NCBI GenBank assembly: GCA_037576195.1 | Contig: CM075101.1 | Coordinates: 27,156,001 to 27,220,000, forward strand | Direction of reading: 5' to 3' | DNA length: 64,000 bases | Source of the DNA: Phytoseiulus persimilis | Lineage: Eukaryota; Arthropoda; Arachnida; Mesostigmata; Phytoseiidae | Shown here: positions 1-14,220 of the stretch, in pieces | How positions within the stretch are numbered: position 1 is the first letter of the stretch | Layout of the letters: each line of letters begins with the position of its first letter | Notes under the pieces: model-generated | Database searches by the model: none | Told to the model about the DNA's origin: nothing | Seen by the model: the letters and a program-made list of their open reading frames with translations, nothing else | Made by a program: the position numbers and the translations under genes

Positions 1-1370
1 CTCATCACGTGCTGGTGACTTCGGGCGCTCCGAATCTTCCTTCTTTGACTCTTCCAAGAAAATCGGCCCTCGTGGAATCGCCGTCCGCGAGACAGACGCA
101 CTCAATCTCAAGAAGAATAGGGAGTCTCCGGCTGGCTGGCCCTGTTGAAGATCGTGAGGCATCCGAGACCGAGTGCGATTCCGCTGGGAGGCAGCAACAG
201 ACGCACCAATTGGCAAAACGACCTTTCCAACTCACGGCACTTGAGTCACTCGCACCGAAACTCCACATACAGGACACTCGCTCACTCACTCAGACAGTCA
301 CAATCGGGCACTCACATACACGGTGGCACTATCAGATGCGAGAGCTCGGTTGGCTTGCAAGTGGCTTCCGCAGCGAGGAAAAATGTGGAATGCTAAGAGC
401 ACCGGCCGTTACCGAGCCTGCGACTCGGTCCTGGCTCGCACTTTCAACTAACTACCGAACAATCGGGTTGGGTGACTGTTCGTTCGGTGGTAGCGGACGT
501 TCGTGGTAGAGGGAGGGAAGGGGCGATTGAGCGAGCAACCTTCTGGCAAAAGGGCCACACAGCGAATGGATGGCCGGATAGTTGCTCGGTCGGTTCATGG
601 CGCCGACGTTTGCTTACTTGCTCACTCGCTCACCAACGTCTCTCGCCACTACCGCACGAACAGATCTACCAGCGGCGGCTGCGGCGGCGGCAGCAACAGC
701 GTCAGCAGCAGCAAGAGCAGCGGCCGCGGCGACACCATCACCACCATGAGGGTAAAGGAGGACTGCTCAACCGGCTCGCCTCGATGCTGGAATAAACCGA
801 CGGATAGACATACGAATGGCGGGATTGATAGAGCTGTAGGTATCTAGACGGGGCCAAAAAGTTCCCGGACACCTGTACCGAGATCCTCGAGTTTTGCGAC
901 TGCGTTCAGCCTTCCGGGCGCAACGACCGGATCGCTCGCACATGTCTCAAGACGAGAGCTCATCAAACCATTGGCAGCAGTCTCTGGGCGGCTTCCTGGC
1001 AACGAAAGAACCCGAAGAAGGCGCTCCGCAGCCCGTCGCAACCGTCTCACTTCGATTCGTCTTTGTGCGCTCTTATTTTCCACTCTTCCTGCTTTTTCGA
1101 GTTGTATCAGTGGCCTCCGAGCTCCGTCTTCTCCTGGACGGACAGCGGCAGCTTGCTCGCTAGCGATCCATCCTTCGCCGCATCGAACGAGCTCGAGGCG
1201 GAACGGCATATGCGAAGGTCGAGCAGACGGTCGTTATGCATACGTCTCACCTTTCAAGGAGCTCGTTCAACGCCTTCCTCGTCGCCGCTGTGGAACTGCA
1301 TTGTAGAGCATTCACGAGAGAGTGAGCGGATAGGACATTCAGATCGAGAGACGTACGAAGGGCCCCGCCT

Positions 1371-1377
1371 ATTTATA
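1371..1377 (-). promoter_or_regulatory. Possible TATA box of a minus-strand promoter
   Basis: On the minus strand the site reads CTATAAATAGGCGGGG, an excellent TATA element with a GC-rich downstream edge. About 120 bases further along the same strand is a donor GAAAG|GTGAGA at 1250, so a short first exon (roughly 1340-1251) is conceivable. No coding exon was linked to it. Confidence 0.3.
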
Positions 1378-1939
1378 GTGCTGTGTAAAAGCGACGTCAA
1401 GACCACTTTTGGATGGGACTCGTGGCGACAGGGAAGGCGAACTACAGGAAAGACCAATATCAGCGGGCAGCGCGAGAAACACGTGAGGTCGCAGCCGGAT
1501 GCTCCCGCAGAGATGGTCCCGTTGACAAACTTGAGCGCGATACAGCCAGCCGGCCCGTCCGTCTGCTGACCAAGTAAAGGCAATGCCCGTTTCTGTCGTT
1601 GCAGCGGCCCACTCCGTAGATCATGTATGGACAGCCAGTGACGCCCAATTTGTGGAAATGACTTTCAGTGGTAGTTGTAGTGATGAACTCAGATAACGAA
1701 TGGAGAAAGATGCAACTGCGGACGTCCGAACTGGAACGATTATGAGAACCGTTCCCCAACAGCTGAAGAAGTATTACAGAGAACTCGAGCGTCCACGACG
1801 GGCTTGGTGGATCAATCGGTCGTCAACATCAGAAGCCGCGACTGAGTAAGAGGAGGAAGATAGAAAAACCCAAGATGCGAGTGACTTCAAATTGAAGCTG
1901 GTTCCAAACACGGTGATAGTGAGTGGACCCGTAAGCCGG

Positions 1940-4900
1940 CTGGCTGGCTGGCTGGCTTGCTCGCTCGCCTACGTTTTGTGTGGGACTGGCATATTTGCGT
2001 GCAACTACCGCTGCGTTGCCGTCATCGTCGTTGTCGCCGCATCCGCCACTCAACAACGGCGCTACAACCATTCTGAAGTTTTCGCTGCGAATTCCGACAC
2101 TATCGCCACTACGGTTTCGGCTTCATTGAAGCCGTCGCGAAAGACTCCTTCCGCGGAATTCAGAAATACGCTCGAACGGTTTTTCTAGCGATGAACAAAA
2201 TCGGTGATTCCAAAGGTAGTCTCACACACGTCGTTGGAAAGCAGCTTCTATTCGCCCATCAGGACTCAATGGGACGGCTCTTAGATGGCGGAACAACTAT
2301 GAGCGAACATGGAGCACGGCCAGCTCCACGTGAAAACTTAGCATGCCATGTTGATCGATGGACCCTACACCGCGAGAAGTTGTCGAAATTCGTGGGCAAT
2401 CAGCGTTGTTTGGCTTTTGCACTAACCAGTTGGAATCCGGGGATCGGAACAGGCAAGTCAACACCGAGTCGGGACGCCGTTCGGTAGAACAGCCGTCGTC
2501 AGAGTGCAGAGTGCGTCCTCTAGATGTCCAGTATTCCAAAGACGGCTCGGCTGGCGTTCCCTTCCATAGCAACGCGCATGCTCCGTAGCCAATGACCTGT
2601 TATCGCTGTTAACCTTTGAGTTTCTATTGGCTGCTACTGCCGCTTACTTGCTTGCTTGCTCGCTGAATGGATGGTTTGCCATTTTGGCTTGCCCTGTCCG
2701 GGGCTCGACCGATAACTCGCTTACCATCCAGTGTGGCAACGAAATGGTAGATCAGCTGACCCTTCGCTGTGTAAGAAGGTGGGGAAGTCCGCTCATTTGT
2801 CTGTCTATCCGTCCGTCCGCCTGACTGACTGACCGTTTTGATCCGATCCGTTTGTCTGATCCTTCACCAGCTTGCTAAGCAAACAGCAAAACGTTAGCTT
2901 TCTGCCTAGATGGCTGTTCACTGGCGGCGTTCTCTACGCCAGCCAGCAAGGAGGCAGCTAGAGAAGACGACGCCAAGTTGTCGGGGCCCTCTTACCATGA
3001 GATCGGTCGGTTGGTGAGTCGGTCTGTGAGTCAGTCCGTTGGCGGGTCCGCTCGTTCACGAGCTGACTAGAGGCATGGCCGTCTATTCTTTCTTCCACCA
3101 GTCAAGGGTCAGTCCGTTTCCAGCCGTCCCTCAGTTGGTTAGTTGCTAGTCACCCTAGCTCAAGGCAATAACTGACTCATGGAGAGTGTTCCGCACTCGC
3201 GGCAGCCACCGCAGAAACACCACCCGGAAATCACCGCTTTACTCACCCGAGCAACTTGCCGGCTGAACGGCAAACAAACCGAACGAGCAATGGACCGACG
3301 TCTTTTTAAAACAGACCGTAGCGCTGCGGCATGGTCGCAGTGGGAGGGGTGATACTAGTAGTAGTAGTAGTGGTGGTGTTGCTGCTAGGCCGGGGAAGAG
3401 CGAAAGAATGAAGTTGTAGAAATGTTTGTGTCGAACGAGTAAAGCACACACCGGCACACGGACATGACCGACAGACCCATGGAAAGGGGAGAGTTCATTC
3501 TCACAAATCCAACCGAAAACGACTATTTCCGAGCATCCAGGTCGACGTTTGCTTCTCGGGACCGCGCAATCTTTCCGCTCGCGAGAAGTAGCCACCGAGA
3601 ACCGCGGGTCGTCTGTCCCCTATTTGGCTCTTCTGGAAGCCGGATACCGTTATTCACTCACTCTCTTTTTCTGACTTTATGCGCGCCGAGGACTCATTCA
3701 CAACGGGAAATCTGCCGGCAACGAGAACGACGATGACGACAACAACAAAAGCGATGAAAATTGTCAAGCGTTCTCCGTTCGAACGGAGGGGGGTATCCTG
3801 CAGCAAACACGTGCAGGTTCTCGCTCGTCAGATCGCTGCTCGGCTGATACAGCATGACTTCGGCAGGATATCAACAACCTGGACGAGGGAGGGAGGTAAA
3901 CCCTGGAACTCATCAGACGATCGCGAAGAACAGCAACGGAAGAGGCAGCCACCGTAGTGCAACGTGCGACAGTGACGAGCGACCGGCAAGCGAGATACCA
4001 CCCGGCCGGTTGCGAGTGCGGTCGACTTGCGCAAGGACGAACGTACTCAAAGACCAACCCATGGACTAGATGTAGAAGGAAGAACGGACTCGTCTCAGCA
4101 GACAGACAGTCAATCAGTCAATTGGCACAAGCGTCAGCGTTGAGTGGACCACCTTCCCAGAAGACGAATCTTCTTCAGATTCACGAGTCTTCCGCAGAGT
4201 TTGCCTTGGAGCTTTTTGAGGTTTTTGTTCGTCACTTGACTTCTAGCAAGTCTTCCCCCGACTTGTGTCTTCTCTCCACTCAACAAGTAACCAATGGAAA
4301 AGTATCGGAAGCGAGCGTTGGGACGAGTCGAAGACAGGAACGGAGAAGCGAGGGAGCGAGCGAATTAGTTTCTTGTTCGAATCGCTTTTCCCAATTTAGA
4401 AAACCCACCCAGCGGCTGTGGCTGTATGCGAGCGTTGATTATGAAGAAGTGCTTCAAGATCGAGACCTAGAGATCGAGCCACTGCGGCACCGCCTCGTTC
4501 TACATGGAGAAGGAATTCCACTGTTCCGGTTGGGCATGATCTTCGCTTTGTTGCCCGACTTGTCTCTTCCGCTGTCAGCTTCGCTGGAAAATACCGGAGG
4601 AGGCAGGTTGCTCACCCGTTTCCTCGATGAGACACTGCAGCGTGTCTTGCTGAACCAGCAATAGCACCGTCGTTTTCCATGAGGGACATCTTCGCTCGGC
4701 GGCAAGATTGGGTTCGGCCAAGAGGCTCCTTTTCACTTTTTCTCCACAGAGAAACTCGCTGGGCCCCCCGAAGGTCAACAACCACGAGGCAACGACGACA
4801 GCACCGAGAAGAAACAGCGGCGGCGGCAGCGGCAGCAGCAGTGAGACTTCTTCTACTGAACGAAACCCCTTTGAGAAGTCCCGGATGCCGTCGGCTCATC

Positions 4901-7900
4901 CCTCGTGCGCTGCTTCCTCCGTCTGTCGGTCTTTCTCCGTTCGTTCGCTTCGAGCACCCGCCGCTATTCTATCCGTCAGCAGGACCTATCTGTACTGTAT
5001 CGATGTAGTATCTATCCGGCCACGTGGTCTGTCCCAGTTTCTCAGCAGCACGTGACCAGCCTCAACGGTTTCGCGACGGCTGAACGCCACATGAGCAGCA
5101 GAAAAAGATCGCGTTGTTCGAGAAGGCGAGTCCTCCTCGGGCCCCGTCGTTCCGGAATAGGGAATCCAGCGTGACCCACTCCAGAATAACGGAAACTTGG
5201 AATACACCGCGTAAATCAAGGCGCAGCATGCCGCTTCCAACCCACCTGGCCATGTTGGGATCCGCTCGGATGCAGCTCCGCACATAACAATTCGAGGTGT
5301 TCGTGGTCGAAACTTTGCTCCGGCCACTCGAGTTGAAGCTCTATGCCGAACTTCCAGGGTGTGGGCTTCGGCCCGAGATCGTCACGGCGTCGGCGGCGGT
5401 TTTTTGAGCCATCTGAAGCAACGTCCCGTGAGAGAGAGTCGGCTCCGTCGGTTGGCGATTCACGCACGCAGGAAACAGACTCGAACCCGGAGCGTACGTC
5501 CTGAGCGAGCTCCGACGAGGTTGCATTGGCTGGAGTGCGGCGGACCACCGGTTCAAAGACGAACAGCCGAGCTGAGGGCAAGCAGCCCGTCGGATGAGCC
5601 AGTCGGCCGGCCGGCCGGCCACGAAGGTAGTGCCGGCGTGGCTGCAGCATTGAGCAAAAGCGGCAGAAGCGGCTGTGCCAGTTGCCGGGGCTGGATCGGC
5701 ACCAGCATCCGCAGCATCAACGGCAAGCAGCAAGGTGCCGTTTGCAGTGAGTAGCCGAAGAGCAGAGCGGTGGGCCAGTACATTGACCCGCTCGGTTGCT
5801 TGGTCGCTAAGGAATGCGACATGCGGAAAGCGGCTCCGATCTTGCAGTCGGTCGATCTGTCTGCTTCCCTGCCTGCCTCCCTTGCTGGCCGCCTGTTCGC
5901 CTGTTGAGCCGGCAGTTCCTCCGTCCGTCCGTCCGCGGCTCCATCCGTTCGTCTGTCGGTCGGTCGGTACAGATGACTCTGCAGGCACAGCGGAATAGTG
6001 AGCTCGAAGTTACCTGGTCGACGCCTCGTGTCGACCATGGGAGCCGCACGCCTGTTTCCGTCTCCGCTGGCCCTTGAGACGAGGTCGGGAAGCGCCTGAG
6101 ACCGCAGGGAGGAACTACTTTTTGAGGGAGCCGTGGTGGTTGTCGGCGGCACTGCTTCTCGCCTTCTCGTGGACCCCTAGGCTGTGATTGCAGTCAATCT
6201 CGAGCTCTGTTGTACTCTCCGTTCGGTCGGGCGGTCCACTTCGGCGACGATGATCTCGACAACCAAATAAGGCACACGAATCGACACGCCCATATGTAGA
6301 ACTGGCAACGGGGTCACCGCTGCCGCCACCGATCCGTCTACGGTCACACTCATCCTACCTTGCGATCGCAGTCTTTGTCCTCGTGGCTCTTTTTTTGCGG
6401 TGATGCTTCCGTTGCTTGTCGTTCGAGTCGCCGCTGTCGTCGTTGTGGTTGTCGGTGCTGTAATGGACACGCCGTCGCTGCAGCAACCTTCCAGGCTGAC
6501 TAGCGGACTGGCGATGTAGATCATATGACGTCCTTAAGCGCAGCGCATGACTGGTACCAGCCGGCCGACCGGCCGGCCTGCCTGCGCCACCTCTGCCGAG
6601 GAACTGAGCAGCCGGTCTGTCGGCGGAAAAAATCGACCAGCACCATCCCGCTCTAAGAGAGCAGTCAGACCCAGACAGCCGGTCACAGGAAACCGCCAAT
6701 GTGATGGCACAACGTGGAAACCACGCCTTGCTAGCTCGCTTTCAATTTTCAAAACATTTGTCGGTTCTCCGGAACAACCGGTCCTGGACTTCTATGCTAC
6801 GGTGGGATGGGATCCAACGTTCCGGCAGTCCCGGGGCACTCCGGGAAAGCATCAGCTCAGCAGGGCACCGCACGCTCCCGAACGCCCACAACGTGCTCCA
6901 GAAAGGAATACAGCTTCGGAAGGAGTACAGCGTGCCGTCTTACCTGACTGTTGTCACGAGCGATTAATCCACGGAGAACGGCAGTAGCCACAGCATCTCG
7001 ATGAGCAGACTGCAGCTCGAGCGAAGGGAAAACTATTTCATCATCTGAACGTCTGATAGTCTGACCGACTGCTTCAGAGTCCGTCCGTTGGTCTGCCAGC
7101 CTGTCTTTCTGTTCGAATGAGTGACTGTTCGGTGATCTTCCGACCAACGGCCCGACTGTCTATCTGACGGGCTGGATGAGCAGGTGAACGTTAGGCTTAG
7201 CGGCAACACACGGAAGAAGACCGACCGACTGCGAGTAAGCGAGTGAGCGCGTAACGCCAATGGAAAGAGGGTTTTGGTGACGACACCGCCAACTCTTCGC
7301 CCGTTCCTCCGCTTGATAGCTCGTCTGTTCGTTTCGTCGACGTTTTCCTGCCGGATACGGTCTGTCTAGAAATACTAACCCGATCGGTGACGCACATATG
7401 AATGGAAGGTTGGAATTAACTTGCCATGACGAATTCGGCCTTTGTCCTTCGTCGTTCTCGAAAGGAATCAGCGGGAAACTGCCCAGAGAGGACGGCTTCC
7501 TGGATCGGTCGACATCCTATTCCAAGTATGGGCCCATTCGAGGGGCTTCGAGCGGGAAGAGTGCGAGAATGTTCGCTCGTGCCTTGCATGATGTCAGCCA
7601 GGCATGTTCCAATGTCAGTTTCGTTCGATCTCCGAATGCCCTGCCGAAATCGGTTCGGACAACGGGCGCCATGAAACGCCGCCTCCGAATCCATGGAAAC
7701 TTTCTCGCATTCCCATCGGTGACTCAAAAGCTTTGAGGTGTAGAGGAAGCTGCGGTGCTGCTCGTAGTCGGTCGCCGAAAGCGTGTTTTCGCCGTCCGCC
7801 CCGCTGAAATGGAACCATCAGAGCACCGATACCCGTTCGAAGATCAGAGACCGCAGCAACGGTCGTGTTTGGCACCGGAGGTGATGGCGTCAGAGCCGGT

Positions 7901-8240
7901 TGCAAAGCCAGCGGAAGGATGAGATGGGGGCGTGAGACACTTTGTATTTTTCATGTAAAGCAAAACGAAAGCGACGACGACGATGATCAAATCAAGGAGG
8001 TGCCCCAGAGGAAAGTCTGGGTGCCGTCGTCTGCCTGCCGGCAGCCTTGCTGGCTGCCTGACTGCACGGCGAGCCGAGGAGGCCGCAGCAGCATTGCTTC
8101 CCGTAGCAATAGCGACGGGGTTAGTGACCGTTCTGGAACCTCAACATTGCCAGCCAACTGCACTGCTGCTAGCCACCCGGCCAGCCAGCTAGTCAAACAG
8201 GGAGCCAGCAAGCCCGCTAGTCAGCCAGGCAGGCAGGCAG
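1940..8240. repeat. Scattered tetranucleotide microsatellite runs
   Basis: Short runs of related four-base units recur: GGCT at 1940-1959, TTGC/TGCT at 2646-2662, a TAG triplet run at 3355-3370, GGCC at 5604-5620, CCGT at 5921-5935, GGTC at 5954-5968 and CAGG at 8224-8240, with many degenerate copies between. Most stop-free frames here are Ser/Arg/Pro/Ala-rich by-products of this composition. Confidence 0.75.
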
Positions 8241-11200
8241 CGGGTTGCTTGACTAAGTTGTTGTATTGTGGTAGCTTTGTGAGAACAGTTCTTCTTCTGG
8301 GACTACGGCAGGGGCCCCCTCAGTTGGCCGCTCGCCGGCTCGGTCGACAGCGACGATGACGATGCGATGTGACGCGACCGTTCCTACGTATGTGCCTGGA
8401 GAATTCCGCACGGAACACACACACACTGCCAGTGTCATTCCCTCGTTCAACCCGCCATCCATCGAGCTACCCACGGAGTGAGCTAACCGCGGGGTCGCCT
8501 GTAGAGTCGGTGATCAATACCTTTTCCCCATCAGTTTCCATGGGCAATCCGCTAAAGACCTACGAGAATTCGCCACGTGAAGAGTCTCTCGCAGAATAAT
8601 CGTCTGCTTTCACGTCGCAGCTAAAACTCGCACGCCTCGTGGAGGTCGGCCTGGGACGCGAGAAAAAGCGAAGATTTCGACCACAGACCCGATTGTTCCT
8701 CACGGGGAACTCGGTCCGCACAGGATCCTTGCGGTCTGGGCCCGTGAATGCCATATCGAGCCCAAGAGCCAGTTGTCAGACAAGAAAACTGAAGAACACG
8801 CAAAGAGCTGTGTTTCCAGATTCAATGGTCGGTGGGATTGAGGAGGGGGAAGCAGCCGCGGAAAAGGCAACAATGCTTAATGGAAATTCGGTTGCTAACC
8901 ACTAGATCTCGTTTCTCGTATCTATCATCGAATGGTGGCCGTCATTCTTTCGCATTGATCAAGTCATCGAGAACATGGCCGCGAATGACTTCCCATGCTA
9001 TCGGGATAGCAAACGACCGACTGGAGTAACATTCACGCAAGCACGGTCTGAGTCACAAACGAGATGCTCGAATTTCCATGAGAAACGTTGGGCTGAAGAA
9101 ATGTCGTCTCCGCCGAATCACTCATTTTTGTTCGCTGTCTCCGCGAGGGCCCTTTTTTCTAGCGCGTGGCGCAGCCGAGTCTCAAACGATCTAGTTCTGC
9201 TCGGGCTTCCGGCACAAGCCCGACGAGAATTGGACCCGTGGCCACCGTTCCCAAAGGTAGAGCTTCGGCGGTGGGGATCGAACGCTCTGACCTCTCGCTC
9301 GAGACAGCGTGGCGTCAATGTTTTCATAGGTGGTCAGTCAACCATCACGTCGGGTAATATCTCTTCTAAGGCCTCCTCAAAGAGTCAACCGATCCTGCGA
9401 TTATTCGCGGGAAATTCGAAAAACCGTCTAACGAGCCGATTCCGCATCGAACACATCAACATCAAGTCTCATTCTGAACCAAGTGGTCAGGTCTAGTTGA
9501 TCTGGATCAATACCTGACTTCGCTGGAGCTCAAGGCTCGGCTCGTTGGACCGGACTTTTGTTAACCAAATTCACTCTGGCCGGACAAGAGTCTGAACCGA
9601 ACAGGGCCTGAAATACCAAAAGACCATGCGTCGATAAATCTGAAGAAACGAGCAAGCAAGAGGAGCTTTGATGCGATCGACGCCAGATGAACATTACGCC
9701 GATGCGATCCTGCCGCTCGCTCAGCCGTTTGTATTGTTGCGTCGCGACTGTCATTGACTTCGAATTTTCGGAACAAAGCGCTCCTCCTCGTTCGCGCAAA
9801 CCGAATATCGGTCACATCGATCCGAAAAAAAACATCACCTGAGTTAAGAAAAAGTCTGTTCAATCAGCCAAGTAATTGGTTGAATCGCCAGCCAACCGGG
9901 CGGTTCATTCCTGCGGCCCAACCGCTGGTCTTGGAGACTCCCCGAGAAAAGGGAGTATTTGCTTGCGAGGGCAGTGAAGCGAATTCTGATTGTCATCTCT
10001 GATTGAGCCGTACGACACGGGATGCATGCTCCAAAAGCATTTTTAGCCAGCTCGAAGGATTTCAAGCAGCATGGTTTATAATCTATCGGAGTCAGCGCGA
10101 GGTCTGAGCAGCGCTCGAACCGCTGCATAACAGCCGTAGCGACTTTCCGCAGTCGTCCCTCCTCGTGATAGATGTTCTAACTCGGAGAGCTTGACTCAGA
10201 TCTTGAAGTCGGGGTTCAGGCGAAATCAATGGAAAGGAACTCACCAAGTTCGAACCGAGTTCCAGTTTCCTTTCACTTGCTCATTCCATAGGCTGCGACG
10301 GGACGAAAATAAAAGAAGAAAGCGCACGCGAGATGCTTCCGAGCATTTCTGTCCCCCTCGAAGCTCAAAAAGTCATTCACAACGGTGCTCTGGTCCAACG
10401 GAGCTCTGCGGCGGAAAACGGAGAGAAAACTCTTCACGTTCAGCAACGATGCAGTTATGGGGTTCGTCTTCCAGCACGGAACCGTCGCTGAAAACTCTGA
10501 GATGTCCAAACGAGGAAATCAGAGCTAGGGCATAGTTCCCTCGACGTTTCCCAGTTGATTCGTAAAAACTTCGGGTGACTTCAATCTTAGACCCGGATCA
10601 ACCTCCTTTCTCCACAGAGCCTGAGAGCCCGCGCAGTATCCGCGAAGCGATGACGAGTTCGATGGATTCCTGGCTGTATGGATGGACTTCGATTCTCATG
10701 AATGTCAGGCGCAACATCCCGGTTGTATCTGAATCGTTATCTGATTCTATCTTTGAGATCCGGAAATGTTGCAGTGGGCACTCGTTCCTGGATCAATCAG
10801 CTCCTGGCTGACCACAGGCCCTAAGGGAACGATGCCTCGACTCCCGAATCCGCCCCTAGAGCAGAGGCATGTTGATTTTAAATGAAATGTTGCTGCTCCA
10901 GAAGCGGGGTACTATACACCGTATGAGGATGGAAGCCTCCTCACTGCCGTAGCTAGCATACCAAGCAACCACCCTCGCGACCCCCGCAGCGTTGAAGTGT
11001 AGTGGGCTTCTTCGGTTCCTTAAATGGCTCACGAGGGAACACCGGGTCTCAGTGACTGTGCTTCCAAGGCTCTGTGTTCAATTTTTCGGTCCCTCCTCGT
11101 CCACCCCTTCATGCATTTCCATTCCTTCCCGGTCGAGCACAGCATCTTCCATTTGGTGGGTGCATTCACAAGAATGCTGCACAGCCGCAGAAATGATCGA

Positions 11201-14200
11201 CAAATGATCCGAGGACGCGACGAGGATATGGGAAACGTTCTTTCAACGATTTCCCGCTGTATTGACAGGAACACGCAGAAGAAGCCCGAGTGCCGCTCGG
11301 TCGATGCTCGTAGGATTTGTTTCAAATATCGAGAGGCACAGATTTCGTCACCGTTCCTTGGAACGGATAGGGAAGACGGAGAAGAGTGGGGAGGAACGAA
11401 CGAAGTATTTTGCTGAGAAGCCGCTCGGGCTCCTATTGTGTTCGTATTTTTTTTCCTTAAGGGGGTCGAATAATAATTTTGTCAACAAATGTTTAGTGGC
11501 GTCGACGGTGGTGGTGTCGATTGGCGGCAGCCATGGTGGGAATTTCAGAGCAAGCAGAAGAAGAAGACGTGATTTCTGTGCGGTGATAAATTTGAAATCC
11601 ATCGGAAATTTCTTCTCATTCGCTTCTTCTTCCTAAACATCGAGGGCCTCCTCTGCGGCCTCCACGCCGTTTTTCCATGGACCAAACAACAGAAATTTAA
11701 ACATGCGAGAAAAAGCCTAAAGCGCTCACACACATATCGAGCTCAAGCCAGAAAATAAGGCACACAACATCTCAATAATCTGCGATCTGGTCTGTATTCT
11801 TCCTCAAACCTTTAAACAGTTTCGACCACGGCGCTCGTTGGTGGTCAACGACTAAAGCTCGAGAGCGACGTGTCAAGTGGATCAACAGCCTTGCCATGAG
11901 ATTGTTCCTGTCGGACTCGTTCACCGAAGGGATATCGGACGCTCCAAGCTTTCTCGAGGGCCACCAAGCTCGCGACAAAACAGAACACTAGAATATGTAG
12001 ATTGAACGTCAAAAGAGACCACGGTCGTTATCTATGATTTCGACTTCGATAGCCGCTATTGGATTCGGAATATCTGGTTCGAGTCGATTCCCCGAGCAAT
12101 TATTCTGTTCTCTTGCAGCGGATCGGAGGCTGAATCACGAAAGACGAATCCAAAGATCGGCTCAAAAAACTGAGACCACTATCGAAGTCGCTCTTAACCA
12201 GGGAGGATTCGCTCACGATTTCAGGAGATTTTAACTGTTCGGGGATGGTTGAGAAGGGCGCTCCAGAAGACTGTTCCCGCATTTGGACACCCTGATGCCA
12301 CAACTCTTTCGTGTTCAACGGAAACCTGACAGGGAGAATCTCATTGACGACCAGAAAATTTTCAGGGTGGGCGCATAAAATGTCCTGCTCGTTTCTCGGT
12401 TGCTACCGGGTTGTGCACTCCCCGTTCGTCGGCTTATCCGCACTTTGCTCACGAGGTCCCGACTGACGTTAGGCAGCACGTGTGCGTTCGACGTCAGTGC
12501 AGACGACGCCCCTCCACTAGCTGCTTACGTCGCTCGCCTCCATAGCGTTGACGGCGTCTATGGGCGTTTGTGCCAACCGAGGGCAATTCCACACTTTACC
12601 GCGCCGCGTCTTCTGGACGATATTCGAAATTGACCCATGAATTGATTACTTAGCCTGAGATCTTCAACAGAGAGTCTCCCTGGCGGTTCGATTCCCAGGA
12701 TGCTTCTATTGCCCCTGCTGCAGATCCAGCGCGTTCCTCCATCTCTACACACGTGGGTTTCGAACATTTCGACCATTTCAGTGTGAATCATGTATCATTC
12801 TTAGGTGAGGATCGACCTGCGCCCCAGCTCCTGAGAATCCGGGAGGAGGAGATTTCCATTCCATTGAGTGATTCTCGACGGGCAATCACCGTTGACTTTT
12901 CCGACCAGAGGCAGTGGATGCCGTACCTTTAGGCTCAAAGGCTGACCAGCTTTGGTTGTCGGCATTCCTCGCCGCTCGGATGGTTGGTCGACTGACACGC
13001 TCACGAGCAAGGGTCTCAAGCAGCAGTCGTAAACGAGGATCTTCTCTAGACTGTTGGAAATGGTTTCGAAACGGATCACGTTCTGCGGAAGAGGACAGGT
13101 GATTGGGCAGAGTCGTCTTCAAAGCCTCTCGAGAAGCTAGCTGACGAATGGAACAAAGCCATGTTTGCCTTCCTGCTCGCCCGCTCTTTAGTCCGGCTGC
13201 CTGGATGCCGCCCTGCTTTCTTGCCTACCTAATGCCTGTCTGCCTACTGACTCGTAAAAGAACAACCAACAGGGAGAACCAGTCAGCCAAGCTAGGGACG
13301 TTGTCACCTATCTTCGGAGATCTAGCCGAGGGGCAGAGCCCTGTTCTGTCAAGGTGATATATTTCTTTGCGACAGCTTCTTGCCGAGTGACTCCCGTCGT
13401 AGCGAGCGGGGCCGGCTAGCCGACTTACTTTGGGCAAGTCTGTTCTCCATTGACAAAACACAATGCAGAGGTCGGTGGGCCGCCGTTATGGCTGTACCAT
13501 CAGCTTCCCGACGAATCTCGGCTGTCGCGGAATTCTTCGGCGAGGGCCGATGTTCTACTTCCATGTCAGCGTGTTCCAAATTGTCCATTGAGAGATTTTC
13601 GCCACATTGTAAATCACTATCAAAGAGAGATTAAACCCTTCGAATGTTGGAGTCGTGCGTTCGCTTCCCGCGCAGTGTACTTCATCGCGCGCAGAGCGAT
13701 TCGGCGTCAGCAGCAATTGTTCTCGTTTCTAACTTCTTTCGTCCCATTCTGTTGTTACGAAACAAGGGATCCTTTTTTCAGCGTGTCGAAGCATTGCGTC
13801 TCGAAGAATTGTGTTCCGGGATCCGTGGTCGATGTCTTCTCGCTACTGAGGTCGTCGAAGATTGAAGACCGCGCGCCGGACAGGAGCCATGGTTTCGATC
13901 AGGCTCATTTGCGGTCTCGGAATTGTCACCAGGTCTGCTTGGCCATACATAATGATTGTGTCTTAGATTCTCGTGCAAACTATGGTTGATGCCCATTCAG
14001 ACGATCAGTTCAAGCCAGCCCCGGTTTTGGGATTCTGCGTTCCACCTCGAACGAGCCGGTTCCGGAACCTGATGTACAATTTGATGTGATATTCAGATAC
14101 TCCCTGGATGCAGATGCTGACCGGAAACTTTGCGCCGTCTAGCATGGCTCTGTGAAAGTCTCAACATCCGCAGTGTAGTATTCGGAACAACACTTGATCA

Positions 14201-14220
14201 AAAGAATTTGAGTCTTCTTC

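Larger units (their letters stand above)
1..14200. other. No recognised gene; repeat-rich, possibly regulatory or intronic
   Basis: Apart from the possible TATA box at 1371 and isolated splice-site pairs, I see no homologous coding sequence. The splice-flanked segments most worth checking are minus-strand 7044-6944 (donor GTCAG|GTAAGA), minus-strand 10292-10245 (long pyrimidine acceptor, GTGAGT donor, reading LWNEQVKGNWNSVRT) and plus-strand 8362-8477 (ATG to GTGAGC). None has a recognisable product. Confidence 0.5.

Noticed and set aside
3957-4664. Longest plus-strand open frame of the left part, 235 codons
   Set aside because: It starts within a GC-rich, repeat-rich block, has no recognisable domain, a Ser/Arg-rich mix, no supporting splice sites, and overlaps equally open frames on the other strand.
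5341-6152. Two minus-strand frames of 215 and 199 codons
   Set aside because: They are made of Arg, Pro, Ala, Thr and Gly codons from GGCC, CCGT and GGTC repeats and overlap each other in different frames.
12660-12710. tRNA-like B box GGTTCGATTCC
   Set aside because: The flanking bases do not form a T stem of five pairs, and there is no A box at the right distance. A similar motif near 63486 fails in the same way.
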